The position numbers were made by a program, and so were the translations under genes. 64,000 nucleotides of DNA from Mycolicibacterium holsaticum DSM 44478 = JCM 12374. Lineage in GTDB: Bacteria; Actinomycetota; Actinomycetes; Mycobacteriales; Mycobacteriaceae. This document shows positions 37,024-44,988 of this stretch, piece after piece. Under the pieces are notes generated by a model. That model searched no databases. It was not told the origin of the DNA and was given only the letters and a program-made list of their open reading frames with translations. Positions within the stretch are counted from its first letter, which is position 1; every line of letters starts with the position of its first letter. The stretch lies in the NCBI RefSeq assembly GCF_019645835.1, contig NZ_CP080998.1, positions 3,286,001 through 3,350,000 of the forward strand, read 5' to 3'.

Positions 37024-37743
37024 TCGCGATCATCGAGCATCACCGTGATGGGTCCACGCAATCCGCACCGCACTACCCCTCCATTGAAGGCGGATGACCC
37101 GATGCGCCCCTACGACGTCTACAGCGGCCAGAAGTCTGAGGCCGAGGAGATCGTCCGGGCATCGACGCTGGAATGGGTGGTTCTGCGACTCGGGGCAGTG
37201 CTCAGCCCCGACTTGGGGTCACTGCCGGTCACCACCGACGCGATGTACTTCCAAGCCGCGCTGCCCAGCGACGGTCGCGTGCAAACCGTCGACGTTCGCG
37301 ACGTCGCGTGGGCCTTCGCTGCGGCAACCACGGCCGACGTCGCTCGCGAAATCCTACTGATTGGCGGCGACGATTCGCACCGACTGACCTACGCCGAAGT
37401 CACCTCGGGCCTAGTGGCGGCCCTGGGCCTACCGGGAGCCATGCCACCGGGCCGACCCGGCGATCCGAACAGCGACGACGACTGGTTTGTCACCGACTGG
37501 ATGGACACCACCCGTGCGCAAGAGGCGTTGCAGTTTCAGAATCACTCATGGCCCGACTTGACGGCCGAGTTGGCGCAGAAGTTCCGGTTACTGTGCTACG
37601 TCGGTCGGCTCATCGCCCCGATAGCGCGAGTGGTCATGGGGCTACAGTCGCCGTACCGGAACGCACCGGGTGAGTACGCCGACCCGTGGGGGCAAATACG
37701 CGCGAAGTTGGGCGAGCCGTTGTGGGATCGGCCTCGAGCGTGA
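37024..37743 (+). pseudogene. 5'-truncated NAD-dependent epimerase/dehydratase remnant
   Basis: Homology to extended SDR/epimerase proteins begins immediately after the sirR stop. The frame just behind the stop reads SRSSSITVMGPRNPHRTTPP, then PYDVYSGQKSEAEEIV with an intact YxxxK, LRLGAVLSP, VDVRDVAWAFAAA and a normal C-terminus. The entire N-terminal Rossmann domain, about 110 residues with the GxxGxxG NAD site, is missing, so the product cannot bind NAD in the usual way. The first possible start codons are GTG 37045 or ATG 37048. The abrupt join suggests a deletion fused the 3' part of this gene to the end of sirR. Confidence 0.75.
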
Positions 37744-37845
37744 TCCCGGCGCGACAGTCTTGGCACTGTGAAGTGTTGGCACACCGGCTCAGTGCAGGCA
37801 TTACGGGCGGTGCAAAGAAACGGCAATCGGTGAAGAAGGGACATT

Positions 37846-38241
37846 ATGCGCGTGCCTCGTGCTGTCGCAAACTTCAATCGTCGTATCACCAATCCTGTGG
37901 CTCGCTCGCTGACCCCGTGGCTCCCCTGCTTGGGTACGCTCGAGCACACGGGACGCCGCTCAGGTACGCGATATCGAACACCCCTGCTGGTTTTCAGGAC
38001 GCAGAACGGGTTCGTCATTCTGATCGGCTACGGGCCAGAGACCGACTGGCTCAAGAACATACTTGCGGGCGGACCGGCAGTACTGCATAAGCGGGGTCAG
38101 GCTGTCGCGTTAGCCGACCCTCAGATCGTCGAGAAGGCAAGGGCCGCACCGCTCATCATGCCGGCGCCCCGGCTGTTTTACCGACTGTTCCCCTATAACG
38201 AAGCGGCATTGGTGTTGACGAAAGCCGCCGAGGTGGATTGA
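37846..38241 (+). CDS. deazaflavin (F420)-dependent nitroreductase-family protein
   Basis: A 131-aa member of the DUF385/Ddn family of F420H2-dependent reductases: LEHTGRRSGTRYRTPLLVFR contains the usual TGRxSG phosphate-binding and strand motif, followed by GFVILIGYGPETDWLKNILA and GGPAVLHKRGQAVALADPQI. Members reduce quinones or nitro compounds using F420H2 in actinobacteria. GGGAC lies just upstream of ATG 37846. It stands alone between the epimerase remnant and a convergent membrane protein. Confidence 0.85.
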   Translation: MRVPRAVANFNRRITNPVARSLTPWLPCLGTLEHTGRRSGTRYRTPLLVFRTQNGFVILIGYGPETDWLKNILAGGPAVLHKRGQAVALADPQIVEKARAAPLIMPAPRLFYRLFPYNEAALVLTKAAEVD

Positions 38242-38326
38242 GTTCGGTCCGTTATTGCGTGTCAGTCAGGACCGCCGAAGACGAGAACTGCCACCGCTGA
38301 ACCGATAAGCAAGGCGCCCAACCAAT

Positions 38327-38722
38327 TCAGCGCCGCGGCTCGGACCGGGTGACGCCGGAAGCCCGCACCAGCACCGCCACCGCGATCGCCGCGATGAGAA
38401 GCGCGGGCACATCGCCGAGAAGGTGCCCCATGTGATGCTCACCTTGAAACGACTGCACCGCCATGATCGCCGCGTGCACGACGCTGGACCACACGGCGAA
38501 CCAGATCAGGCTGAGATGGGCGCGGGGGTCACGCGCCGCGATCAGTAAAAACACCCCCAACGTCGCGTAGAGCCCGACGATCATCATGAAGTAGTCGGAA
38601 TGATGCGGCGGCCCCGAATGCCAGGCCCACCCCGAGGGCCACAGCGCGGCCAGCGGATACAGGCAGATGGCGACGACGCCGAACACGACGAGAACAATCT
38701 GCAGGGCTTTGTACGGCGACAT
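38327..38722 (-). CDS. small four-helix membrane protein
   Basis: A 131-aa protein with four predicted membrane segments (about residues 6-28, 42-63, 70-91 and 101-122) joined by short loops; the second helix is preceded by HSGPPHHSDY and the third is followed by GEHHMGH, giving a His-rich surface. I do not assign a function. It follows truB by 48 bases on the same strand. Confidence 0.72.
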   Translation of the reverse strand: MSPYKALQIVLVVFGVVAICLYPLAALWPSGWAWHSGPPHHSDYFMMIVGLYATLGVFLLIAARDPRAHLSLIWFAVWSSVVHAAIMAVQSFQGEHHMGHLLGDVPALLIAAIAVAVLVRASGVTRSEPRR

Positions 38723-38770
38723 CTCGTGGCTCCCATCTGAACGGGGCTCTCAGTATGCGCGCGAACGGGC

Positions 38771-39655
38771 CTACAGCGTCGCCGGACGCAACACGACGAC
38801 AGATTTCGTGCGCTTCGGCTGGTCCTGCAACAACGCGATGACCCGCCCGCCGGGGGCGGTGGCCGCGTAGATGCCGTCGATACCCGCAGGTTCCAGCGCC
38901 CGGCCGTGGCTGGCCGATTCGGCCTGCTCGGCCGTCAGATCCCGGCGCGGAAACGACAGCAGGCAGGCCTCGTCGAGCGAATACGACAGGCGCGGCTCGT
39001 CGGCGAGGGCGTCGAGGCTGCGCGCCTCGTCCAACCCGAAGCCGCCCACCCGGGTGCGGCGCAGCGCGGTGAGGTGCCCGCCGACGCCCAGCGCGGCGCC
39101 CACGTCGCGGGCCAGCGCGCGGATGTAGGTGCCGCTCGAGCAGTCCACCTCGACGTCCACGTCGAGCAGCCCTTTGGGGTGACGACGCACGGTGAGCACG
39201 TCGAACCGGTCGATCCGCACCGGCCGCGGCGCCAACTCGACCGGCTGTCCCTCGCGGGCGAGCTTGTAGGCCCGCTGCCCGCCGACCTTGATGGCACTGA
39301 CCGCCGACGGAATTTGGTCGATCTCGCCGCGCAGCGCGGCCACCGCGGCCTCGATCTGGGCGTCGCTGACGTCGGCCGTCGAAATGCTCTGCAGCACTTC
39401 GCCTTCGGCGTCTTCGGTGGAGGTGGTCTGGCCGAGCCGGATCGTCGCGGCATACGACTTGTCGGTGGACGTCAGCAGTCCGAGGATCTTGGTGGCGCGC
39501 TCGATACCGACCACCAGCACACCGGTGGCCATCGGATCGAGGGTGCCGGCGTGGCCGACCTTTCGGGTGCCGAAGATGCGCCGGCACCGGCCGACCACGT
39601 CGTGGCTGGTCATACCCGCCGGCTTGTCGACGACGACAAGGCCCGCCTCGGTCAT
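38771..39655 (-). CDS. truB: tRNA pseudouridine(55) synthase
   Basis: TruB (294 aa) isomerises U55 in the T-loop of tRNAs. The catalytic Asp40 is in [33 protein letters not shown] opens the protein and [17 protein letters not shown] forms the RNA-binding surface. A C-terminal PUA-like part ends at [15 protein letters not shown] 39655 overlaps the pptT stop by 4 bases; longer in-frame starts are inside pptT. It is the last gene of a phosphoesterase-pptT-truB operon, as in M. tuberculosis Rv2795c-Rv2793c. Confidence 0.97.
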   Translation of the reverse strand: MTEAGLVVVDKPAGMTSHDVVGRCRRIFGTRKVGHAGTLDPMATGVLVVGIERATKILGLLTSTDKSYAATIRLGQTTSTEDAEGEVLQSISTADVSDAQIEAAVAALRGEIDQIPSAVSAIKVGGQRAYKLAREGQPVELAPRPVRIDRFDVLTVRRHPKGLLDVDVEVDCSSGTYIRALARDVGAALGVGGHLTALRRTRVGGFGLDEARSLDALADEPRLSYSLDEACLLSFPRRDLTAEQAESASHGRALEPAGIDGIYAATAPGGRVIALLQDQPKRTKSVVVLRPATL

Positions 39656-40326
39656 AAGACGATGGCGGTGAGCGCCAGCCCGTCGCGCACCGACCAGCGG
39701 CCCGACAACGTCTCCAGCGGTGGCCCGGTCAGCGCGGCCGGGTCGATGAGGATGCGGGACACGAACCGGCCCGCGCTGCCGCTGTCGTCGACGTCGAACA
39801 CGATGTGGGCGTCCTCGAACCCCAACCAGCGCCGGGTTAGCGGAAACCACGCCTTGTAGGTCGCCTCCTTGGCGCAGAACAGGATCCGGTCCCAGTGCAG
39901 GCCGCCGGGCAGCTCACGCAGCTCGGTGCGCTCGGCGGGCAGGCTGATCGCGTCGAGCACCCCGTCGGGCAGCACGCCGTGCGGTTCGGCGTCGATACCG
40001 AGCGAACGCACGATGCCCGTTCTGGCGACGGCCGCGCCGCGGAATCCCTCGCAGTGGGTGAGGCTGCCCACGACGCCGTCGGGCCAGCAGGGTTCGCCCT
40101 TCTCCCCCTTGAGAATCGGCGCAGGCGCCACCCCGAGCTGGCTCAACGCCTCCCGCGCGCAATGGCGCACGGTGATGAACTCGTTGCGCCGCTTGGCCAC
40201 CGACTTCGCGATCAGCGGCTCCTCTTCGGGCAGCGGCGCGATCTCGGTGGGATCGTCGTACCGTTCTGCGGCGGCGAGTTCGGGCACGGCCGCAGGCAGC
40301 ACGCCGGACAGCAGTGTGGCGGCCAT
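39652..40326 (-). CDS. pptT: 4'-phosphopantetheinyl transferase PptT
   Basis: PptT (224 aa) attaches phosphopantetheine from CoA to carrier domains of mycolate, siderophore and polyketide synthases. It shows [40 protein letters not shown], the Mg-binding [16 protein letters not shown], and the catalytic [23 protein letters not shown] 40326 has AGGCGG about 8 bases upstream; GTG 40332, overlapping the upstream stop as GTGA, is an alternative. Confidence 0.96.
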   Translation of the reverse strand: MAATLLSGVLPAAVPELAAAERYDDPTEIAPLPEEEPLIAKSVAKRRNEFITVRHCAREALSQLGVAPAPILKGEKGEPCWPDGVVGSLTHCEGFRGAAVARTGIVRSLGIDAEPHGVLPDGVLDAISLPAERTELRELPGGLHWDRILFCAKEATYKAWFPLTRRWLGFEDAHIVFDVDDSGSAGRFVSRILIDPAALTGPPLETLSGRWSVRDGLALTAIVL

Positions 40327-40328
40327 GC

Positions 40329-41279
40329 TCACGACCGCCTGTTCCGGACGCGCTGGGACACCTTGGCGGCGTTGTCGCGCATCTCCTGGGTGATCTCGAA
40401 ATGGCCGCCGAACTCGTTGAGGTAGCCGGGCGGATACGCCGGGTCCGGCAGGATCTGGCGCAGCCAGCGATACGGCTTGCGCCGGCGCCATTCCCGCGGA
40501 TAACCCACCGACACCTCCTCGAACCGGACACCGTCATACCAGGTGGTGCGCGGAATGTGCAGGTGCCCGTACACCGAGCAGACGGCGTTGTAGCGGGTGT
40601 GCCAGTCCGCGGTAGCGGTGGTGCCGCACCACAACGAGAACTCCGGATAGAACATCGCCTCGCAGGGTTCCCGGACCATCGGAAAGTGGTTGACCTGCAC
40701 CGTCGGTGTCATCCAGTCGAGGTCCTCGAGCCGCTTGCGGGTATAGGCCACCCGTTCGCGACACCACGCGTCGCGGGTGGCGTACGGCTCGGCCGACAGC
40801 AGGAACTCGTCGGTGCCGACGACGTTGCGCTCCCGCGCGATCGCCAGGCCCTCGGCCTTGGTCGCCGCCCCCGCAGGCAGGAAGGTGTAGTCGTAGAGCA
40901 GAAACATCGGCACGATCGTGGCTGGGCCGCCGCCCTCGGTCCACACCGGATAGGGGTGCTCGGGGGTGACGATGCCCATCTCGTCGCACATGTTGACGAG
41001 GTAGTCGTAGCGGGCCTTGCCGAAGATCTGCATCGGATCGCGGTTGGTGGTCCACAGCTCGTGGTTGCCCGGAATCCAGATCACCTTGGCGAACCGTTTA
41101 CGCAACAGATCCAGCGCCCAGCGGATCTCATCGGTGCGCTCGGCGACGTCGCCCGCAACGATCAGCCAGTCGTCGGGGGTCGCCGGGTGCAGCGCCTCGG
41201 TCACCGGTTTGTTGCCCGTGTGCCCGGTGTGAAGGTCGCTGATCGCCCAGAGGGTGGGTCGTCGGCCATCGCGGGTCAC
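40329..41279 (-). CDS. calcineurin-like metallophosphoesterase
   Basis: A 316-aa protein equivalent to Rv2795c. The metallophosphatase motifs are in order: ISDLHTGHTGN (DxH), VAGDVAERTDEI (GDxx), WIPGNHELWTT (GNHE), NHFPMVREP and YGHLHIPRTTW (GHxH). Two metal ions would be bound. In M. tuberculosis the homologue has been reported to act with PptT as a hydrolase that removes phosphopantetheine; that is recalled knowledge, not visible here. The operon placement directly before pptT agrees. Start GTG 41279. Confidence 0.9.
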   Translation of the reverse strand: MTRDGRRPTLWAISDLHTGHTGNKPVTEALHPATPDDWLIVAGDVAERTDEIRWALDLLRKRFAKVIWIPGNHELWTTNRDPMQIFGKARYDYLVNMCDEMGIVTPEHPYPVWTEGGGPATIVPMFLLYDYTFLPAGAATKAEGLAIARERNVVGTDEFLLSAEPYATRDAWCRERVAYTRKRLEDLDWMTPTVQVNHFPMVREPCEAMFYPEFSLWCGTTATADWHTRYNAVCSVYGHLHIPRTTWYDGVRFEEVSVGYPREWRRRKPYRWLRQILPDPAYPPGYLNEFGGHFEITQEMRDNAAKVSQRVRNRRS

Positions 41280-41346
41280 AGCTGACCAGCCTACTTGCGC
41301 GGCCGTCGGCGCCGTTCGCCCACACGTGCCCCGGCGCGGGGCGAAC

Positions 41347-41360
41347 TAGAACATGTTCTT
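41347..41360. promoter_or_regulatory. KstR-like palindrome
   Basis: TAGAACATGTTCTT contains the perfect palindrome AGAACATGTTCT (41348-41359). It matches the KstR consensus TnnAACnnGTTnnA except for the last base (T instead of A). It lies between the divergent phosphoesterase and DUF3558-like genes, 93 bases before the latter's ATG. KstR represses cholesterol-use genes; binding here is inference. Confidence 0.45.
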
Positions 41361-41453
41361 ATTTATGCGTCGGAGGGGCACGGCGCACCGCTACACTCCC
41401 CGCAAGGTCGGACAACCGGCGGCGGGGTGGCCGCTGAACGAGCAGGAGGTGTG

Positions 41454-42026
41454 ATGGTCGCCAAACTGCGCCTGGTCGCGGCGGCATGTGCGCTGTTCGC
41501 GGCGGTGATCGTGGTGTGGCAGACCAATCCGTCTGGTCAGCCGATGCACGTGCACGCCGCCGACCTGCCGATGACCAACGTCACCACCAGCATCAAGTGG
41601 CCGGTCGTCGAGACCGTCGATCCGTCGCCGTTCAATCCCTGCAACGACATCCCGCTCGGTGTGGTGCAAAGCCTCGGGTTGGCGTTCACCCCGCCGGTCC
41701 CCGAGGACCAGCTGCGCTGCAAGTACGACGCCGGGAACTACCAGATGGCCGTCGAGGCCATCGTCTGGCGCAGCTACGAGGAGACGCTGCCGCCCGATGC
41801 GGTGCAGCTGGACATCGACGGTCACCGCGCCGCGCAGTGGTGGATCATGAAGCCCACCGACTGGAACAACCGCTGGTGGATCACCTGCATGGTGGCGTTC
41901 GACACCAGCTACGGCGTGCTGCAGCAGTCGCTGTTCTACTCACCGGTCTACTCCGATCCCGACCCCGACTGCATGCAGACCAACCTGCAGCGCGCCCACG
42001 AGCTGGTGCCGCACTACGTGTTCTAG
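41454..42026 (+). CDS. exported DUF3558-like protein
   Basis: A 190-aa secreted protein. It has an N-terminal signal or anchor (LRLVAAACALFAAVIVVWQT) and the DUF3558-type pattern PFNPCNDIPLGVVQSLGLAF followed by LRCKYDA with paired Cys, and another Cys pair later (WITCMVAF, DPDCMQT). There is no clear lipobox. AGGAGG sits a few bases before ATG 41454 (or GTG 41451). It occupies a place comparable to lipoprotein gene lppV of M. tuberculosis. Its stop overlaps the convergent 42023 gene by 4 bases. Function unknown. Confidence 0.75.
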   Translation: MVAKLRLVAAACALFAAVIVVWQTNPSGQPMHVHAADLPMTNVTTSIKWPVVETVDPSPFNPCNDIPLGVVQSLGLAFTPPVPEDQLRCKYDAGNYQMAVEAIVWRSYEETLPPDAVQLDIDGHRAAQWWIMKPTDWNNRWWITCMVAFDTSYGVLQQSLFYSPVYSDPDPDCMQTNLQRAHELVPHYVF

Positions 42027-43099
42027 CGGTCCTCCAGCTGGTCAATGGGGCTCGACCGCTCCAGCATGCCGATCGTCTCCTCGCCGTCCCAGCGATAACG
42101 CACGCCCGCCTGCTGCAGGGCCGGGAAACTCCAGTCGGCCATCTTGGCGAGTTGCTCGGCGGGGATTTCGCTGGGGTCGGTGAGGTCGTGGGTGGACAGC
42201 ACGGTCTCGCCCTCGATCCGCACGGTGCCGCGGTCGGTCTCCAGCACGACGGAGACGTCCTCGCCGCGGGCCTGCAACCGGCGTAGCCACGGCGCCTCGA
42301 CGACGCGCGCGGGAACGAGGGTGCCGTCGCCGGCGTACAGGTAGCCCTCGTTGTAGTTGGGTTGGCCGTCGGGGCGCGGCGGGTACGCGATGTAGCCGAA
42401 TGCCCGCCCGCTGCCGAACACCGCCGACTGCCAGCAGTGGCCCCAGAACCCCTCCAACCGTCGCACGCCCTGACGGCGGATGCGCAACCCGCTGCCGGCG
42501 AAACCGTGTTGCCGGCCGGCCACGGCCAGCACACCCGTCGCCCGGAACAGCTGTTCGTAGCGCGCGCCGCCCATCAGGTCACCGACGAGCGTCGTCGTCA
42601 GCTGCTGGGCGGCTGTGGGTTGCATCGCCCCCTGAACCCACGGTGGCACGGCCATTTTCGCTTCGACCTCGAATCGCAGGTCCACCAACGGCCCGTCCTT
42701 GCGACCCGCGGCCAGATCGGCCGACGTCGTCTGCACGGCCTGCCCGTCGAACGTCATCGTCCAGACGTCGAACGGCGCCACGCATTCGAACGCCAGCGGA
42801 CCGGCACCCAGTACCCTCGGTTCACCGTCGGCACCGGCGACCGGCCGGGCGTCGGCGTCGTCGCGCAACCGGTAGACCCGGCCGTCGGCGAACGCCACGT
42901 TGACCTGCAGGCTGTGCGTCTCCCAGTTCGCGGCGACCGCCTCGATGCCGACGCGGGGCAACCCCAACTCGCCGCGGTCGTCAAACACCCAGACGCTCAC
43001 CGAATCCCGCATCTCGGGATTCTCCGGGCGGGTGGCGAACACGAACTCGCGGGCGGGGTCGATGCCGCCGGTCAGGTTTTTCGCGCTGGCACCGCTCAT
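42023..43099 (-). CDS. conserved hypothetical protein in sulfotransferase operon
   Basis: A 358-aa soluble protein without a functional family I can name. It looks beta-rich, with an acyl- or ligand-binding beta-sandwich feel: SVSVWVFDDRGELGLPRVGI, GPLAFECVAPFDVWTMTFDG, RYEQLFRATGVLAVAGRQHG, RRLEGFWGHCWQSAVFG. Similar two-domain proteins are annotated in mycobacteria near steroid and lipid genes. It is coupled to the sulfotransferase by an ATGA overlap, so the two probably act on the same molecule. Confidence 0.72.
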   Translation of the reverse strand: MSGASAKNLTGGIDPAREFVFATRPENPEMRDSVSVWVFDDRGELGLPRVGIEAVAANWETHSLQVNVAFADGRVYRLRDDADARPVAGADGEPRVLGAGPLAFECVAPFDVWTMTFDGQAVQTTSADLAAGRKDGPLVDLRFEVEAKMAVPPWVQGAMQPTAAQQLTTTLVGDLMGGARYEQLFRATGVLAVAGRQHGFAGSGLRIRRQGVRRLEGFWGHCWQSAVFGSGRAFGYIAYPPRPDGQPNYNEGYLYAGDGTLVPARVVEAPWLRRLQARGEDVSVVLETDRGTVRIEGETVLSTHDLTDPSEIPAEQLAKMADWSFPALQQAGVRYRWDGEETIGMLERSSPIDQLEDR

Positions 43100-44232
43100 G
43101 GGCACTGTCCCCCTGCAGATATGTAGGTGCTGACGTAGTCGGCGAACAACGGCCGAATCGCGTTGGGGTGCAAGCCGAATACCTCGGGGTCGGCCTTGGG
43201 GTGCGGCTCACGTTTCTCGGCGTTCTCGGCCCACCACGCCTGCATCCTGGCGGTGAACTCCTCGGTGAGCGGTTCGCCGAGCCACGCGTACAGCCGCGTC
43301 ACTTCACCGACCGGGTCGGCCTGCATCGAGCGAAAGTCGATGTCGTAGAAGCGGTCTTCGGCGCCGCGGGCGCGAAACGCCATCACGCGATCCATGCCCG
43401 TCGACCACTGGGCGACGTTGAGCCGGCCGAGATAACCGGTGTCGAGGTGATCGGTGAAACCGCCGACGATGTCGGCGTACACGTCGGCCACCGACAGCAT
43501 CACGTCGGCCGGGTCGCGGTGGGTCATCACGAAGCGGGCGTCGGGAAAGACCCGGTCCAGATGCGGCAGCGAGAGCACGTGCGCGGGCGATTTCAGCCGC
43601 CACCGGCGGGTCGGCTCACCCCACTGCAGCAGCTTGAGCACGCGGAGCTGGTAGCGGTAGGTCGACGTGAAATCGGCTTGGTCGACCAGCCATTCGGAAT
43701 ACGACGGGATCTGCGCGTAGGCCTGAAAGATCTGCGATCTGAAGTCGAGCGCCATCAACTCCAGGCATTCCATCGGGCCGCGAACATCGTTGGGCACGTG
43801 CCGGCGGCCGCCGGCGATCGGGCTGCGCTGATCGGGCGGGATGCGCGGGTCCACACCGATGACCGTCGACGGCGGCGGACAGGGCTGCGCGGATTCCCAA
43901 CTGCGCAGGTACCGCACACCAGGGTCCTGGGCGAGCAGGAACGACAGCGCGGTGGATCCGGTGCGGGGCAGCCCGAGCCCGAACAGCGGCGCGACGATTT
44001 GCTCGTCGTCGATCTCGGGGTGACGGCGATACCAGTCCTCGACCTGCAGCCGCTGATCTAGATGCAGCCCGATGCGCTGATAGATGAAGCCTTCGCCGCG
44101 GGTGTTCAACCGGGCTTCGTCGCGCAGCGCCCGGGTGAGCACCTCCAGCCCCTCGCGGAAGGCGTCGTCACCGAAGTCGTCGCACCCGGTGCGGCTGACG
44201 GCGGCCGCCATCAACTCCTCGGCTGATGCCAC
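43096..44232 (-). CDS. sulfotransferase-family protein
   Basis: A 378-aa protein of the sulfotransferase (P-loop, PAPS-dependent) family in the form common in mycobacteria. The 5'-phosphosulfate loop is FGLGLPRTGSTALSFLLAQD and the 3'-phosphate region is RFVMTHRDPADVMLSVADVY. An N-terminal helical extension (EELMAAAVSRTGCDDFGDDA) matches its paralogue at 57818-58978. True sulfate transfer is unproven for this subgroup. It is divergent from a TetR gene across 123 bases that carry two inverted repeats. Confidence 0.87.
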   Translation of the reverse strand: MASAEELMAAAVSRTGCDDFGDDAFREGLEVLTRALRDEARLNTRGEGFIYQRIGLHLDQRLQVEDWYRRHPEIDDEQIVAPLFGLGLPRTGSTALSFLLAQDPGVRYLRSWESAQPCPPPSTVIGVDPRIPPDQRSPIAGGRRHVPNDVRGPMECLELMALDFRSQIFQAYAQIPSYSEWLVDQADFTSTYRYQLRVLKLLQWGEPTRRWRLKSPAHVLSLPHLDRVFPDARFVMTHRDPADVMLSVADVYADIVGGFTDHLDTGYLGRLNVAQWSTGMDRVMAFRARGAEDRFYDIDFRSMQADPVGEVTRLYAWLGEPLTEEFTARMQAWWAENAEKREPHPKADPEVFGLHPNAIRPLFADYVSTYISAGGQCP

Positions 44233-44255
44233 GGTGCACCTCCCACTTTCCTGCG

Positions 44256-44313
44256 CGAACGTGGGTTACCCGCACGCCATTCGGCCTTGTTGCGTGGCGG
44301 TAACCCACGTTCG
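44256..44313. repeat. 15-base inverted repeat between sulfotransferase and TetR genes
   Basis: CGAACGTGGGTTACC (44256-44270) is repeated in perfect inversion as GGTAACCCACGTTCG (44299-44313), 28 bases apart. It lies in the divergent promoter region, 24 bases above the sulfotransferase start. It may be a dispersed mycobacterial palindromic repeat, an operator or an RNA hairpin. Confidence 0.65.
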
Positions 44314-44333
44314 TCGCACAAGGGGTCGAATTC

Positions 44334-44351
44334 GTGACAGTACACTGTCAC
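44334..44351 (+). promoter_or_regulatory. TetR operator overlapping a -10 element
   Basis: GTGACAGTACACTGTCAC has perfect 8-base arms around AC. Its centre contains TACACT (44341-44346), a TANNNT -10 box, ending 9 bases before the TetR ATG at 44356. This predicts a leaderless transcript that the TetR protein itself shuts off. Palindrome seen; regulation inferred. Confidence 0.7.
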
Positions 44352-44355
44352 TATT

Positions 44356-44988
44356 ATGGCCGACTCGTCAACGGCTCCGCGCCGCCGCTACGACAACCGC
44401 GCCCGCATGCAGAAGGCCGCGCAGACCCGCGAGCGCATCGTCGCCGCCGGCAGCGAACTGGTGCACGAGTTCGACAGCTGGGACTGGCGCGGGCTGACGT
44501 TTCGCGCCGTCGCCGCGCGCGCCGGCGTCGGCGAGCGCACGGTGTACCGGCACTTCCCCACCGAGCGGCACCTGCACGACGCGGTGATGGCGCGGCTGGA
44601 GGCCGAGGCCGGGGTGTCCTACCAGGACGTCGACCTCGACAACCTCGGTGCGGTGACCGCGCGCGTCTTCGCCTCGCTGCAGCGGTTCGCGGTCCGCGAA
44701 TCGGTGCCGACGCCCAACGATTCGGCGTTCGTCAGCTCCGACCAGCGTCGCCGCGAGGCGCTGCTACGCGCGGTGGCCACGGCGCGCCCGGACCTGGCGC
44801 ACGCCCAACGCCACACCATGGCCGGGCTGCTCGACGTGCTGTGGAGTCCGGCGTCCTATGAACGGCTGGTCAGCGGCTGGGGCCTGGGCGGTGAGGACGC
44901 CACCCGCGCGATCGAATGGCTGATGTCGCAGGTGGTGCGGGCAATCGAACATGGCGACGGCACCCCCTGCGTAACCTCAGTGCCGTGA
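44356..44988 (+). CDS. TetR-family regulator
   Basis: A 210-aa TetR protein: AAQTRERIVAAGSELVHEFD, then the helix-turn-helix FRAVAARAGVGERTVYRHFP (about 50-70). The C-terminal ligand domain is not diagnostic. A perfect palindrome covers its own predicted -10, so it is probably autorepressed. It overlaps the downstream CocE-type hydrolase by 4 bases (GTGA) and is divergent from the sulfotransferase operon, so it may control both sides. Confidence 0.9.
   Translation: MADSSTAPRRRYDNRARMQKAAQTRERIVAAGSELVHEFDSWDWRGLTFRAVAARAGVGERTVYRHFPTERHLHDAVMARLEAEAGVSYQDVDLDNLGAVTARVFASLQRFAVRESVPTPNDSAFVSSDQRRREALLRAVATARPDLAHAQRHTMAGLLDVLWSPASYERLVSGWGLGGEDATRAIEWLMSQVVRAIEHGDGTPCVTSVP

Noticed and set aside
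37023..38250. Genomic island or insertion sequence at the sirR synteny break
   Set aside because: No transposase, integrase, direct repeats or tRNA end was found; a simple deletion explains the truncated gene.
41347..41360. LexA (SOS) box
   Set aside because: Mycobacterial LexA sites have GAAC and GTTC four bases apart; here the spacing is two, which fits the KstR pattern better.
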